Below, in pieces: positions 47,622 to 57,640 of a stretch of DNA of 64,000 nucleotides; within the stretch, counting starts at the first letter, position 1, and the number at the start of each line of letters is the position of its first letter. Both the position numbers and the translations under genes were made by a program. The stretch comes from Rhizobium sp. G21. Lineage in GTDB: Bacteria; Pseudomonadota; Alphaproteobacteria; Rhizobiales; Rhizobiaceae. The DNA is taken from NCBI RefSeq assembly GCF_014158035.1, contig NZ_JACFXW010000001.1, positions 2,356,001 to 2,420,000 on the forward strand, in the 5' to 3' direction. The notes under the pieces are model-generated. The model saw only the letters and a list, made by a program, of their open reading frames with translations, ran no database searches and was not told the DNA's origin.

Positions 47622-49868
47622 TCAGCTTACGGTGAAGGTGACCGTCTGCTCGCCGAACGGACGGCAGCGGGCGGTCAGGGTGATGGTTCCGGCATCGTCT
47701 CCGGCTTCGATGTAGAGGCCGGTGGCGCCGCCCTTGAAGCTCGCGAGCGTCGGGCCGACGAGACGGCCGGCGCCTTCGACCGACAGTTCGACCGGATCGT
47801 CGAAGAAGGGCAGGATATTGCCGTTCTGATCGAGCGCGCGCAGGATCACGCGGACGGTGTCCTTTTCGCCGGCGCGAAGGTCGGTGTCGTCGGGGGCGAT
47901 TTCGAACCTGGCCGGCATCGGATCGGCCGGCAACGTCACGGTCTTAACCGCCTTGCCGTCGACATAACCGGTGATCACGCCTTCGCGCCAGATGCGGCCC
48001 CAGGTGCCGAATTCCTCAGGGGTCACCGAGCGCAGGTCGACCACGACGGGCGGATGCGGCAGATGCGGATAGGTGTCGCGATCGGGAAAGATGCGCTTGG
48101 GCGCGAATTCGCCGAACTGGATTTCCACATAATCGCAATTGGTCAGGATGATCAGCGGCAGCACGCCGCCGATATTGCGCTCGCCGCGCGCCCAATAGGT
48201 GACCGGCATCAGCACCGCGCCGGTTTCGGGGCCGCCCTGCGAGGCATAGGCATAGGCCGCGAATTTCGGTTCGCGATACATGTCCATCACGCCGTGATAG
48301 CAGATGCGGTCGCCGGCGCCGAAGTCCTTGTGGGTGTTGTAGTCATACATGCACCAGCCGGTGCAGCCGGAAATGGACGGGTCGCCGGCGGCGGCGTCGA
48401 GCACCAGAAGATGGCGGGTGACATGCTCGGCCTGACGCTGCTCCTGGTCGAAACGCTTGGTCGGATACATGTGACCGTTATATTCGGTGATCATATAGGG
48501 CACTTTATGGGTGATGCCCGTGGTTTCCGACTGATCGCGCAGCACGACGCGGCCGCGATTGTTGCCCGGCATTTCTTCCTGGCCGAGGATGAAGTCGTTC
48601 AGCGTATAGACGTCTTCGAGCAGTTCGGAATTGGTGATGAAGCGCACGCCGCCGGTCTGTCGGGTCGTGTCGAGTTCATGGGCGAGGCGGTTGGTCTCGA
48701 GATAGAAGTCGTGATTGTCCTGGGATTCGTTGATGCGCACGCCCCAGATGATGATCGACGGGTGGTTCCAGTCGCGTTCGATCATGCGGCGGACGTTTTC
48801 GATCGATTCCTGCTGCCAGGCCTTGCCGCCGATATGCTGCCAGCCCGGGATTTCCTCGAACACCAGCAGGCCGATCTCGTCGCAGCGGTCGAGGAACCAC
48901 TTGGATTGCGGATAATGCGAGGTGCGCACGACATTGCAGCGCAGCTCGAATTTCATGATGTCGGCGTCTTTTTCCTGACCGCGGCGGCCCATGGCGTAGC
49001 CGAGATGCGGCCAGGCCTGGTGGCGGTTCAGACCGCGGAGCTTGACGTTGCGGCCGTTGAGGAAGAAGCCGTCGACGCGATATTCGGCGGTGCGGAAGCC
49101 GAAGCGGCTGGAATAGGCGTCCTTGCCCGAGGCGGTCTCGATGTCCACCGTCAGCGTGTAGAGGACGGGCGTGTCGAGGTCCCAGATTTCGGCGCCTGTG
49201 ACGCCCGAGAGTTCGACCAGGGTTTCAGCGCCTGCAAGCGCAGCCTTGGCGGTCGCGATCGTCGCGCCGGCCTTGTCGGAAATCGTCACGGTGGCGGAAC
49301 CTGCCGCATCGAGACCCTGATGGTTGGCGAGCTGGATTTTCGCGGTCACCGTCTTGGTCTCGGCCAGCGCGTCCGGGGTCTCGATCTTGACGTTCTTGAT
49401 CGCGACCGGGCTCGTCACCTTCAGCCAGACGTCGCGATAGATGCCGGCATAGCAGAGATAATCGATCATGCCGCCGAAAGGAGGAATCTCCGGGTTTTCG
49501 GACCCGTCGATCTTGACCGTCAACAGGTTGTCGCCCTGCTTGAGATAGGGCGTCAGCCGCGCTTCGAACGGCGTGTAGCCGTCCTTGTGCGCAATGATTT
49601 CCTGGCCGTTCAGATAGACGACGGAATCGGCCATGGCGGCGTCGAACACCAGCGAGACTTCGCGGCCTTCGAATGCAGGCTCCCAGGCGATGACCTTCTG
49701 ATAGGTGAAGGCCTTCTGATAGCTGGTTTCGTCGAAATAGTTGTAGGGCAGCTCGACGGCGGTGTGCGGCAGACGAACCGTCTCGCCCGCCTGCGCGGTG
49801 TTCACCCAACCCGGCTCGAAGCCGGCGGTGAAGGTCCAGCCGCCGTTGAAAGTCTCGTATCTACGCAT
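47622..49868 (-). CDS. glycoside hydrolase family 2 protein (beta-galactosidase-like)
   Basis: A 748-residue enzyme with the GH2 plan: jelly-roll sugar-binding domain (1-170), immunoglobulin-like domain (about 175-265), TIM barrel (about 265-560) and C-terminal beta domains. Acid/base Glu is E381 in R-I-N-E-S and the nucleophile is E462 in I-T-E-Y-N-G. No signal peptide is seen, so it acts on imported oligosaccharide in the cytoplasm. It sits between permease and ATPase genes, linking import to hydrolysis. Exact glycosidic specificity (galactoside, glucuronide, mannoside) is not readable. Confidence 0.92.
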   Translation of the reverse strand: MRRYETFNGGWTFTAGFEPGWVNTAQAGETVRLPHTAVELPYNYFDETSYQKAFTYQKVIAWEPAFEGREVSLVFDAAMADSVVYLNGQEIIAHKDGYTPFEARLTPYLKQGDNLLTVKIDGSENPEIPPFGGMIDYLCYAGIYRDVWLKVTSPVAIKNVKIETPDALAETKTVTAKIQLANHQGLDAAGSATVTISDKAGATIATAKAALAGAETLVELSGVTGAEIWDLDTPVLYTLTVDIETASGKDAYSSRFGFRTAEYRVDGFFLNGRNVKLRGLNRHQAWPHLGYAMGRRGQEKDADIMKFELRCNVVRTSHYPQSKWFLDRCDEIGLLVFEEIPGWQHIGGKAWQQESIENVRRMIERDWNHPSIIIWGVRINESQDNHDFYLETNRLAHELDTTRQTGGVRFITNSELLEDVYTLNDFILGQEEMPGNNRGRVVLRDQSETTGITHKVPYMITEYNGHMYPTKRFDQEQRQAEHVTRHLLVLDAAAGDPSISGCTGWCMYDYNTHKDFGAGDRICYHGVMDMYREPKFAAYAYASQGGPETGAVLMPVTYWARGERNIGGVLPLIILTNCDYVEIQFGEFAPKRIFPDRDTYPHLPHPPVVVDLRSVTPEEFGTWGRIWREGVITGYVDGKAVKTVTLPADPMPARFEIAPDDTDLRAGEKDTVRVILRALDQNGNILPFFDDPVELSVEGAGRLVGPTLASFKGGATGLYIEAGDDAGTITLTARCRPFGEQTVTFTVS

Positions 49869-49877
49869 GGTTTTATC

Positions 49878-50702
49878 CTATTTCACCGAGCCAAGCATGC
49901 CCTGGACGAACTGGCGCTGCATGGCGAAAAACACGAAGATGGTCGGGATCGTGGCGATGATCGTGCCGATCATCACCGTTCCGAATTGCGGGGTGTAGCT
50001 GGAGGCGAGCGAGGACACGACCAGCGTGATGGTCTTGGTGTCGTTCGACTGCAGCACGATCAGCGGCCAGAGGTAGTTGTTCCAGTTGGCCATGAAGACG
50101 ATGACGAAGGCGGCGGCGTAAGTGGAGCGCATCACCGGCATGTAGATATAGAGGAAGATCTGCCATTCCTTGAGGCCGTCGACCTTGGCGGCGTCGCGCA
50201 ACTCGGTCGGAAAGGCCTTGGTCGCCTGGCGGAAGTAGAAGATGATGAAGGCCGAGGCGATGGTGGGCAGGATGATGGCGATATGGGTGTCGATCAGCTT
50301 GGCCTTGGCCATCATCATGAACAACGGGATCATGATCGCGGCGAAGGGCACCATCAGCGTCAGCAGCATCAGCGCATAGATGCGCTCGCGCCATTTCGAC
50401 TTGAACATTTCGAAGCCGTAGCCCGCCAGCGACGAGATCAGCATGGTCACCGCCGTGCCGATGATGGCGATCTTGGCGGAATTCCACAGCACCAGCGGCA
50501 GGTCGACGGCGGCCATGAAGGCGTTGACATTGTCGAAGAAGGCGCTGCCGAAACTCATCTTGCCTTCGAGGATATGCGCATTGGTGTTGGTGGCGCTGAT
50601 CCCCATCCAGATGAACGGGAACACCGACAGGAACGCCGCGATGCTCAAAAACAGATATTGCAGGATCGACGGCAGCAGGCGGACAAGGCGTTGCGCGTTC
50701 AT
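49878..50702 (-). CDS. carbohydrate ABC transporter permease (MalG type)
   Basis: A 274-residue inner-membrane subunit with six hydrophobic segments and the EAA loop (E-L-R-D-A-A-K-V-D-G-L near residue 180) that contacts the ATPase. Its start overlaps the stop of the MalF-type permease by four bases (ATGA), a standard pair in CUT1 sugar importers. Confidence 0.94.
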   Translation of the reverse strand: MNAQRLVRLLPSILQYLFLSIAAFLSVFPFIWMGISATNTNAHILEGKMSFGSAFFDNVNAFMAAVDLPLVLWNSAKIAIIGTAVTMLISSLAGYGFEMFKSKWRERIYALMLLTLMVPFAAIMIPLFMMMAKAKLIDTHIAIILPTIASAFIIFYFRQATKAFPTELRDAAKVDGLKEWQIFLYIYMPVMRSTYAAAFVIVFMANWNNYLWPLIVLQSNDTKTITLVVSSLASSYTPQFGTVMIGTIIATIPTIFVFFAMQRQFVQGMLGSVK

Positions 50703-51598
50703 TTGCGTTCCCTCGCGGCGTAGAATTGCAGGAAGGACAGGACCGCCACCATGATCACGATGACATAGGACACGGTCGCCGCATAGCCGTAGCTCGGCAT
50801 GTAGCGGAAGGTGAGGTTGTAGATGTAGAGCGACAGCGTCAGCGTCGAATCCGCCGGTCCGCCCTTGCCTTCCGCGCTCAGGCTGTAGACTTCGTCGAAC
50901 AGTTGCAGCGTCCCGATCGTGGAGGTGACGGTGGTGAACAGGATCACCGGCTTCAGCATCGGCACGGTCAGATAGACGAAGCGGGCCCAGGCCGGCACGC
51001 CGTCGATACGGGCGGCCTCGTAGATCGACTTGTCGATGTTCTGCAGCGCCGCGAGATAGAAGATCATGTTGTAGCCGGTCCAGCGCCAGGTGATGGCGAG
51101 AATGACCAGTGTCTTTGCCCAGAAAGGTTCGGTGAACCAGGAAATCGGCGTATCGACGACGCCGATGGCGATCAGCGCCGAATTCACCACACCGTCGAGC
51201 GCGAACATGCTCTTGAACAGGATGGAATAAGCGATCAGCGAGGAGACGCAGGGCAGGAAGATGGCGGTGCGGAAGAAGCCGGAGAATTTCAGCTTGGGAT
51301 CATTGAGCGCGGCGGCCAGGATCAGCGCCAGCGTGATCATGATCGGCACCTGGATCACGAAATAGGTCACCGTATTGGTGAGCGCCTTCAGGAAGACGGG
51401 ATCGTTGGCGAGCCGCATGATGTTGCCGAAGCCGGCGAACTTCATCATCATGCCCTTGCCCGCATAGAGCGAGAGCCAGAGCGACCGGAAGATCGGGAAG
51501 ATCATGAAGGTCCCGATCAACAGAAGGGCGGGGGCCACGAACAGCCAGCCGTTCACGTCGAAATATCGCTTCAATCCGCCGGGTTTTGCAGTGGCCAT
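50699..51598 (-). CDS. carbohydrate ABC transporter permease (MalF type)
   Basis: A 299-residue inner-membrane subunit with six hydrophobic segments and the EAA loop Y-E-A-A-R-I-D-G-V near residue 195. It is partner of the MalG-type permease in a CUT1 importer. It lies 122 bases behind the binding-protein gene. Confidence 0.94.
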   Translation of the reverse strand: MATAKPGGLKRYFDVNGWLFVAPALLLIGTFMIFPIFRSLWLSLYAGKGMMMKFAGFGNIMRLANDPVFLKALTNTVTYFVIQVPIMITLALILAAALNDPKLKFSGFFRTAIFLPCVSSLIAYSILFKSMFALDGVVNSALIAIGVVDTPISWFTEPFWAKTLVILAITWRWTGYNMIFYLAALQNIDKSIYEAARIDGVPAWARFVYLTVPMLKPVILFTTVTSTIGTLQLFDEVYSLSAEGKGGPADSTLTLSLYIYNLTFRYMPSYGYAATVSYVIVIMVAVLSFLQFYAARERK

Positions 51599-51720
51599 GA
51601 TCGTCCATCACTGTCTGGTGTGAAGTGTCGACAGATGTCGAGATGCCCGCCAAGGCCGCGGCGTCGCCGCCGCCGCCCCGGGGAGGAACGGACGGCGCTG
51701 CCGCCGTCCGCTTTCGATGA

Positions 51721-52989
51721 TTACTGGATCTGGCCTTCGGCCTGGCTCTGGATGGCCTTCAGCACATCCTCGACCTTGGCGCCCTTGCCCATCGAGCCGA
51801 GATTGGCGGTGACGGCCGTATCGACTTCGTTGGTGAAGATGCCGTAATTGACGGCCGGGATCTGGGCGAGCCAATCGGAGAACTTCTGCCAGACCTTTTC
51901 GCCGCCGAAGAACGGATCTTCAGCTCCATAGGCCGCGCCTTCACGCGCCGCCATCAGCGAGCCGACCGCGCCGCGCTCGGTGAGGATCTTCTGGTAGAAC
52001 TCGGTGTCCTTGGCGTAGACTTCGTTGAGGAAGTCGATGGCCTCGTCCTTTTCCTTGGACGCTTCCAACACGTACCAGCTGGAGCCGCCGAGGTTGGAGG
52101 CGGAGGTTGCGCCTTCGACCGACAGCTTCGGCGTCGCCGCGACGCCCCACTTGCCGGACTGGTCGGCCTGGGCCTTGACGGTGCCGGTTATCCAGACGCC
52201 GGTCACGACGGCGGCGACATCGCCGGAGGTGAAGGAGGCGAGCCACTCGTTCCAGCCGGCGGTCGGCTTGAAGATGCCGGCCTGCATGATCTTGCCCTGG
52301 GTTTCCAAGGCGGCCTTCAGCGCGGCGTTGTTTTCGATGTTTAGATTGCCGTCATTGTCGAAATACCATTCGCCGGCGGACTGCATCATGATGCGGGTCA
52401 GGCCTGCGTCGTTCGGATCGAAGCCCATCATCTTGTGGCCGGTCTTGGCCTCGACTTCCTTGCCGATTTCGATGAAGCGGTCCCAGGTGATGTTCTGCAT
52501 GTCCTCGGGCTTGAAACCGGCCTGTTCGAGGTAATCCTTGCGGTAGTACATGCCGGTCACGCCGGAATCGAAGGGCATGCCGTAGACCTTGTCGTCCACG
52601 GTCATCAGCTGCACCTTGTAAGGCGCGAAGCCGGAATAGTCGATCTTGTCGGACAGAGCGGCGAAGGAGCCCGGGAAGGACTGCAGATACTTCTGCGCGC
52701 CGTAATCTTCGATCAGCACGATGTCGGGCAGCGTGTCGGTCGCGCCCGACGACAGCGAGGTCTGCAGCTTCTGCTCGACGTCGGCCTTGGCGAAGTCGAC
52801 GATGTTGAAGGTGGTTTCCGGATGCTTGGCGGTGTAGCGCGCGCCGGCCTCCTTCATGATCGCCACGTTGAAATTCGGATCCCAGCACCAGACGGTGATT
52901 TCGCCGGCGAAGGCGGCGGTCGCGGTCAGCACGCTGACGCTCGCCAATGCAGCGGTCGCAATACGTTTCATAATCGGTGAAATAGCCAT
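51721..52989 (-). CDS. carbohydrate ABC transporter substrate-binding protein
   Basis: A 422-residue cluster-B type binding protein with a cleavable signal peptide (hydrophobic residues 10-26, A-A-F-A-G cleavage) and family landmarks such as T-L-P-D-I-V-L-I-E-D, G-M-P-F-D-S-G-V-T-G-M-Y-Y-R and D-V-A-A-V-V-T-G-V-W. GGGAGG lies six bases before the ATG at 52989. It is first in the operon, giving it the highest expression. The ligand is probably the oligosaccharide split by the GH2 enzyme. Confidence 0.93.
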   Translation of the reverse strand: MAISPIMKRIATAALASVSVLTATAAFAGEITVWCWDPNFNVAIMKEAGARYTAKHPETTFNIVDFAKADVEQKLQTSLSSGATDTLPDIVLIEDYGAQKYLQSFPGSFAALSDKIDYSGFAPYKVQLMTVDDKVYGMPFDSGVTGMYYRKDYLEQAGFKPEDMQNITWDRFIEIGKEVEAKTGHKMMGFDPNDAGLTRIMMQSAGEWYFDNDGNLNIENNAALKAALETQGKIMQAGIFKPTAGWNEWLASFTSGDVAAVVTGVWITGTVKAQADQSGKWGVAATPKLSVEGATSASNLGGSSWYVLEASKEKDEAIDFLNEVYAKDTEFYQKILTERGAVGSLMAAREGAAYGAEDPFFGGEKVWQKFSDWLAQIPAVNYGIFTNEVDTAVTANLGSMGKGAKVEDVLKAIQSQAEGQIQ

Positions 52990-53043
52990 TAAATCCTCCC
53001 TGGAAATGGCGTTACGCCGGCAGGCCCCTCCTGCCTGTCGCGA

Positions 53044-53095
53044 AGTATCGTCAAAAAAACAGGGAACGCAAGAAAATTTTTAGTAAATATTTATT
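53044..53095 (-). promoter_or_regulatory. promoter and candidate LacI operator of the sugar operon
   Basis: Dyad AGTAAA-TA-TTTATT (53082-53095, one mismatch) lies 10 bases upstream of a possible -35 TTGCGT (53066-53071 complement). This is followed after 16 bases by a -10 GATACT (53044-53049 complement). The same dyad and spacing occur before lacI. Confidence 0.55.
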
Positions 53096-53112
53096 GCGGT
53101 TGCGAAAGGATT

Positions 53113-54195
53113 TTACGCAGGTGCGGAATGATCCGGCTTCCGACAGCTGTCGCGCCAAATCATTTCGGTGGCGATGGTCACGGTCTTGGCGTAGTCGCGA
53201 CCGTTGAGCCGCTCGATCAGGAGGTCCACGGCGGTCTCGCCGATATGCTCGCCATGAATCTTCATGGTCGACAGCGGCGGGTTCAGGAATTGCGCCACGG
53301 GTATGTCGTTGAAGGAGACGACGGCGATGTCGTCGGGGATGCGCAGGCCCGCCTCCTGGATGGCGCGATAGGCGCCGATCGCCATATTGTCGTTGGCCGC
53401 GAGGATGACGTCGGGCTTATCGGACAGGCTCAGAATGGTCTGCGCCAGCATGTAGCCGGTTTCGAGCCGCAGATTCTGGCCGAAATTGCAGTTCTGGCCG
53501 AGCGCCAGAAGTTCGGGATCGAAGCCGCCGCGCTCCTTCTGCCAGTCGATATAGGCGCGACACCGGCGCTCGCCGAAAGGCTGGGTCTGGCCGTCCAGAT
53601 GCTCGTAGCTGCCGATGAAGGCGATCCGCTTGTAACCCATCGACACGAGCTCGTTCAGGACCGTTTCGGTCGCCAGTCCGACATCGCTGAACACGCTGTC
53701 GATGCGGCTGCTGCGCGGATCGAAATCGGCGAAGACCAGATGCCTGCAATGGCTCGACAGCCAGTCGATCTCGTTCTTGGAATGCTTGCCGATGACGATG
53801 ACGCCCGCCACGCTTTGCAGGAGCGCCGGATCGGGCAGGGCGTCGGAATGGAAGACCTTGACGATCTCCGTCTTGAACTCCCGACATTTGTTTTCGATGC
53901 CGAGGCGGACGCCGATGTAATATGGATCGCCCAACTCGTCCGACGGCTCGAGGAAATGCACGATGGCCAGGCGCGACAGCGCCGCCGAGGGGACGGCGTG
54001 ATTGACGAATGCGCCGGGAAGCGCCGTCGGACGGTTGCGATTGCGCGGCGTGGCGTAGTTTAGCGCCTCGGCCGTTTCGATGATCGCCTGACGCTTGGCG
54101 GCCGAGATCGACAGGGCTGGATCGTAATTGAGCACCCTCGACACGGTCGCCGAGGACACGCCGACGGCCTTTGCGATTTCCTTGATAGTCACCAT
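53113..54195 (-). CDS. LacI family transcriptional regulator
   Basis: A 360-residue regulator. The N-terminal HTH is T-I-K-E-I-A-K-A-V-G-V-S-S-A-T-V-S-R-V-L-N, followed by a hinge region and a periplasmic-binding-like effector domain (I-A-F-I-G-S, A-A-N-D-N-M-A-I-G-A, D-I-A-V-V-S-F-N-D). It lies immediately upstream of the sugar operon on the same strand and is the obvious local regulator. A nearly perfect copy of the operon's dyad lies in its own promoter region, suggesting autoregulation. Confidence 0.95.
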   Translation of the reverse strand: MVTIKEIAKAVGVSSATVSRVLNYDPALSISAAKRQAIIETAEALNYATPRNRNRPTALPGAFVNHAVPSAALSRLAIVHFLEPSDELGDPYYIGVRLGIENKCREFKTEIVKVFHSDALPDPALLQSVAGVIVIGKHSKNEIDWLSSHCRHLVFADFDPRSSRIDSVFSDVGLATETVLNELVSMGYKRIAFIGSYEHLDGQTQPFGERRCRAYIDWQKERGGFDPELLALGQNCNFGQNLRLETGYMLAQTILSLSDKPDVILAANDNMAIGAYRAIQEAGLRIPDDIAVVSFNDIPVAQFLNPPLSTMKIHGEHIGETAVDLLIERLNGRDYAKTVTIATEMIWRDSCRKPDHSAPA

Positions 54196-54219
54196 GAGCG
54201 TAAGTCCGATATTCCCCCG

Positions 54220-54271
54220 ATGCTAGGCGCTGAAACCTGCCAAGGCAAACGATTTTTAGTAAATGTTTACT
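54220..54271 (-). promoter_or_regulatory. promoter and candidate LacI operator of lacI
   Basis: Perfect dyad AGTAAA-TG-TTTACT (54258-54271). Nine bases from it lies a -35-like TTGCCT (54243-54248 complement), then 17 bases, then -10-like TAGCAT (54220-54225 complement). The 13-base string ATTTTTAGTAAAT is shared with the operon site. It also lies 183 bases upstream of the divergent MFS gene. Confidence 0.6.
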
Positions 54272-54453
54272 TGGCGGCAGCCCCCTGCCTCCCCGACACT
54301 CTATGGCAGCGAAACGGAACCAAGTCGAGCTTTTGTGACGAAACCGTTGACAATACCCCGTCAAACCGAACGCTTTCAGCCATTTCCGACTTTTTATCGC
54401 AGTCTCATTCGTGTAGGCCAACCGCAAAACAAGAAGAACCGGAGTAGTAAAAC

Positions 54454-55797
54454 ATGTCCTCTCTCGACTCCGCCGCGGCGGGCGCCCCGGCCAACAGCCG
54501 CGCGCGTGATCCTGGCGAGCCTGATCGGCACCACGATCGAATTCTATGATTTCTATGTCTACGCCACCGCCGCCGTGCTGGTGTTTCCGCATCTTTTCTT
54601 TCCGAAGGGCGATCCGACAACGGCGCTTCTCGCCTCCTTCGCCGTGTTCGGCGCGGCCATGGTGGCCCGACCGCTCGGCGCGATCTTCTTCGGCCATCTC
54701 GGCGACAGGCGCGGCCGCAAGGCGACGCTGGTCGGGGCGCTCCTGACCATGGGGGTCGCGACCTTCCTGATCGGCGCGCTGCCGACCTATCCGTCGGTCG
54801 GCTGGCTCGCGACATTGTTGCTCGTGGTGCTGCGCATGGCGCAGGGCTTCGCGCTCGGCGGCGAGTGGTCGGGCGCAGCCCTGGTCGCCACGGAAAATGC
54901 GCCCAAGGGCAAGCGCGCCGTCTTCGGCACCTTCCCGCAGCTCGGCGCGCCGATCGGCTTCATTCTCGCAAACGGCTTGTTCCTGCTCATTGCCGCGCTT
55001 CTGCCGTCGGCCGATCCGTCCATGCCGTCCGAGGCCTTCTTGAGCTGGGGCTGGCGCATTCCCTTCCTCGCCTCGGCGGTGATGGTGATCGTCGGTCTCT
55101 GGGTTCGCCTCAACCTCGTCGAAAGCAGCGCCTTCGCCAAGACGGTCAAGACCGGCCAGGTGCGCAAGCTGCCGCTCGCCGCCGCCTTCCAGACGCATGG
55201 AAAGCAGATCGTGCTCGGCACCTTCTATATGCTGGCGACCTATGTGCTGTTCTACCTGATGACGGCCTTCTCGCTGAGCTTCGGCAGCAAGCCCGTCGAC
55301 GCCGCGGTGCCCGGCCTCGGCTACGACTATCGCAGCTTCGTGATGATGCTGATCTTCGGCGTGGTGTTCTTTGGCATCTTCACCTTCCTGTCCGGTCCCT
55401 GGGCGGAAAGGTTCGGACGCCGCAAGATGCTGATCGCGGTGACGCTGGGCATCGCCGTGTTCGGCCTGAGCTGGGTTCCGCTGTTGGCGCTCGGCAATGT
55501 CGGCGTTCTCGCCTGGCTGGTGATCGGCTTCAGCCTGATGGGCATGACCTTCGGCCCGATGGGCGCGCTGCTGCCGGAGCTCTTCCCGGCCAATGTGCGC
55601 TATACCGGTTCGGGCATCGCCTACAACGTCTCCTCGATCCTCGGCGCGGCCGTCGCCCCTTCATTGCAGTGGCGCTCTGGAGCTACGGCCAGGGCAGCCC
55701 GTTCTGGGTGGGCGTCTACCTCACCGTCATGGCGGGGCTGACGCTGATCGCGCTTCTGATGGGCGAGGAAACCCAGCACGTCGACATCGAAAATTAA
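54454..55797 (+). CDS. MFS transporter of the metabolite:H+ symporter (MHS) family, frame broken near 54502 and 55657
   Basis: M-S-S-L-D-S-A-A-A-G-A-P is read from the ATG at 54454, then the frame shifts in the CGCGCGCG tract at 54499-54506. The transporter body starts V-I-L-A-S-L-I-G-T-T-I-E-F-Y-D-F-Y and has the MFS loop G-D-R-R-G-R-K and R-M-A-Q-G-F-A-L-G-G-E-W-S-G of the MHS (ProP/KgtP/ShiA) branch. A second break at the CCCC 55656-55659 moves the last helix to another frame, ending M-G-E-E-T-Q-H-V-D-I-E-N. Restored length is about 447 residues with twelve helices. It is divergent from lacI; substrate unknown. Confidence 0.87.
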
Positions 55798-55805
55798 TGG
55801 TTCGG

Positions 55806-55830
55806 AAGCCGCCCGCCCGTCGGGCGGCTT
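55806..55830. terminator. bidirectional terminator between the MFS and GNAT genes
   Basis: A ten-base perfect stem (AAGCCGCCCG / CGGGCGGCTT) with loop CCCGT. The pairing AA/TT ends give short U-tracts on both strands, and convergent genes flank it. Confidence 0.8.
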
Positions 55831-55833
55831 TCC

Positions 55834-56268
55834 TCAATAGGTTTTCATGGCGAGATGCGGAATGCCCGCATCGATGAATTCCTGCCCGAACACCTTGAAG
55901 CCGAAGCGTTCGTAGAGCCCGACCTTGTCGGTCTGGGCGGTCAGGAAGAACCGTCCGCCGGCTTCGTCGGCATAATCTCCCAGCACCCGCTTCATCATCG
56001 CTCCGGCTATGCCGCGGCCGCGGAATGCCGTGTCCACGGCCACGCGACCAATTTTCAGATGCTCCGGACGACGCACGATCCGAAGCACGCCGGCGACTTC
56101 GCCCTCCAGCAGCGCCACCATATGGATGGCGGTGAGATCGTCGGCGTCGACTTCTTCCTCCGCCGGCACTTTCTGCTCGAGCACGAAGACGGTCCGGCGC
56201 AGCTGGAAGCCCAGATTGGCGAGCGTCGAAAAGACCGGCGCGACGAGAATAACCGGATGAGCCGCCAT
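55834..56268 (-). CDS. GNAT family N-acetyltransferase
   Basis: A 144-residue acetyltransferase with the acetyl-CoA motif I-G-R-V-A-V-D-T-A-F-R-G-R-G-I-A-G-A-M-M (the R-G-x-G-I/A signature) and the C-terminal G-L-Y-E-R-F-G-F-K strand. Similar in size to ElaA/PA4866-like proteins. Substrate unknown. It lies nine bases after the PilZ-like gene. Confidence 0.9.
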   Translation of the reverse strand: MAAHPVILVAPVFSTLANLGFQLRRTVFVLEQKVPAEEEVDADDLTAIHMVALLEGEVAGVLRIVRRPEHLKIGRVAVDTAFRGRGIAGAMMKRVLGDYADEAGGRFFLTAQTDKVGLYERFGFKVFGQEFIDAGIPHLAMKTY

Positions 56269-56277
56269 GAATAATCC

Positions 56278-56678
56278 TCAGGCCCGGAGATCGAGCAGTT
56301 TGTTGCGATGTTTGGGATGCGTGCTGTAGACGAAGATGCGGTCGATATCCTTTGGCGGCATCATCGACAGGAAACGCACCTGCACGGTGTCGTTGGCGTA
56401 AATGCGCATCGTCAGGCAGCCGACCCGGGCGATCTTGGCGTCGGGAACATCCAGATAGAATTGGTCGGGAAGGCTGAAACGCGTGTTCAACGCCAGCACG
56501 GCGCCGCGCTCGGCCCGATCATGATCAGATCGCAGCGCCGCGCCGCCATGTGCATGACGCCCTTCTCGGTATATTCGAGCCGGGCGGCGTTCATCGTTTC
56601 TTCCATCGGGAACCGGTGTTCCCGATCATACATGAAAGACTCTTCCTTGTTCAGGAAATGCGCCTTGGTGGCGGTCAT
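56278..56678 (-). CDS. PilZ-domain-like protein, frame broken near 56515
   Basis: Two overlapping frames join with one extra base in CCC 56514-56516 (GGG on the coding strand). The result is about 133 residues: M-T-A-T-K-A-H-F-L, R-C-D-L-I-M-I-G, A-E-R-G-A-V-L-A-L-N and P-D-Q-F-Y-L-D-V-P. The last two segments resemble the beta-barrel part of degenerate rhizobial PilZ proteins. The R-x3-R and D-x-S-x-x-G c-di-GMP motifs are not clearly present, so binding is doubtful and the family assignment is tentative. Confidence 0.5.
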
Positions 56679-56780
56679 CACGGCTGCCTGCAAAGTATTA
56701 TTTTTTCGCCAGACTAGACCCGAGGCCTTAACAGAGATTTTCTCCGAGACGGAGAAATCGACGAAAGGCCGTTTCAGATT

Positions 56781-57562
56781 TCACCCTTTGGTTTTCAGAT
56801 TTTCGAGATAGTGCGACATCAGCTGCGTCTGCGACGCGATGCCGAGCTTGCGGTAGATGTTGCGCCGGTGAACCTTGACGGTTCCGGTCGCGATGCCGAG
56901 CGTGAGGCCGATCGATTCCGACGAATGTCCCTGCAGCACCAGTTCGATGATCGCCTTTTCGCGCTCGGTCAGCGGCTGTCGCATCCCGGACGTCTCGGCC
57001 GGCTGCGGCGACGCCTTCGACTGTGCGAAACGTCGGGCAAGATCGCGAAAGGCGCTGCGGATCATCGCGGCGACCAGCGGCTCCGCCTTCCGGAGGAGAT
57101 CGATGTCGGCGGCGCGAAACGGTCCGGTCGCCTGAGCCCGCATCAACGACAGCACCACTGTGACCCCTCCTTCCACCGGAATGAAGAAGCCGATTTCTTC
57201 GGCGAGGCGCGTCTCGACATAATAGGTGCGGTAATATTCGCTGGCGAAGAAACGATCCGGCGCGAGCTCGCGCATCCGCCAGACGCCCGGCCGCGGCAGC
57301 GTCGCGGCGCGGTAGAATGGATCAAGCAGATAGGGTCCTTGTTGATACAACGTCACGAAGACGTGGTAATCCTGCTTGGTGAAGCTCGAATAGAGATCGA
57401 TGGGCCGGGCATCGCCGCGATAGGCGAAAACCACGCAGTGATCGTAAGGCGCGAGGGCTCCGAGCATCTCGGCGAGCCCGCGGCCGACGTCCCCGTCCTC
57501 GGCCTCCCGGCCTCCCATAGCGCCGACGCCGCCAGAAACAGCGACCCGAAATTGACGCTCAT
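56781..57562 (-). CDS. LuxR family transcriptional regulator, frame broken near 57507
   Basis: The N-terminus M-S-V-N-F-G-S-L-F-L-A-A-S-A-L-W-E-A-G and the body from G-D-V-G-R-G-L-A-E-M are in two frames that join with one extra base in CCC 57506-57508. The total is about 260 residues. The body has an autoinducer/PAS-like domain and a C-terminal LuxR HTH: L-T-E-R-E-K-A-I-I-E-L-V, then I-A-T-G-T-V-K-V-H-R-R-N-I-Y-R-K-L. AAAGG precedes the ATG at 57562. It is divergent from the Pot-type transporter, so it may control it. Confidence 0.87.
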
Positions 57563-57626
57563 GCGTGACCTTTCCCCGTAACCATACTCCCCCGATTGAT
57601 AAATTCTTAGAAAAATACCTCTTTCG

Positions 57627-57640
57627 GGGTATATACCCCA
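57627..57640. promoter_or_regulatory. perfect 14-base palindrome between luxR-type gene and pot operon
   Basis: GGGGTATATACCCC, flanked by TTT on one side and AAA on the other after one mismatch, lies centrally in the divergent intergenic region. A second small dyad GCGGTATCCGC follows at 57645-57655. It is suited to a dimeric regulator; the binding protein is not known. Confidence 0.5.

Noticed and set aside
47373..50723. A 1,116-codon open frame on the plus strand opposite the GH2 and permease genes, and similar long frames at 13098-15590 and 24317-26824.
   Set aside because: They mirror strongly conserved genes on the other strand, are rich in Arg/Ala/Gly/Asp without domain pattern and lack ribosome sites; long antisense frames are expected at this base composition.
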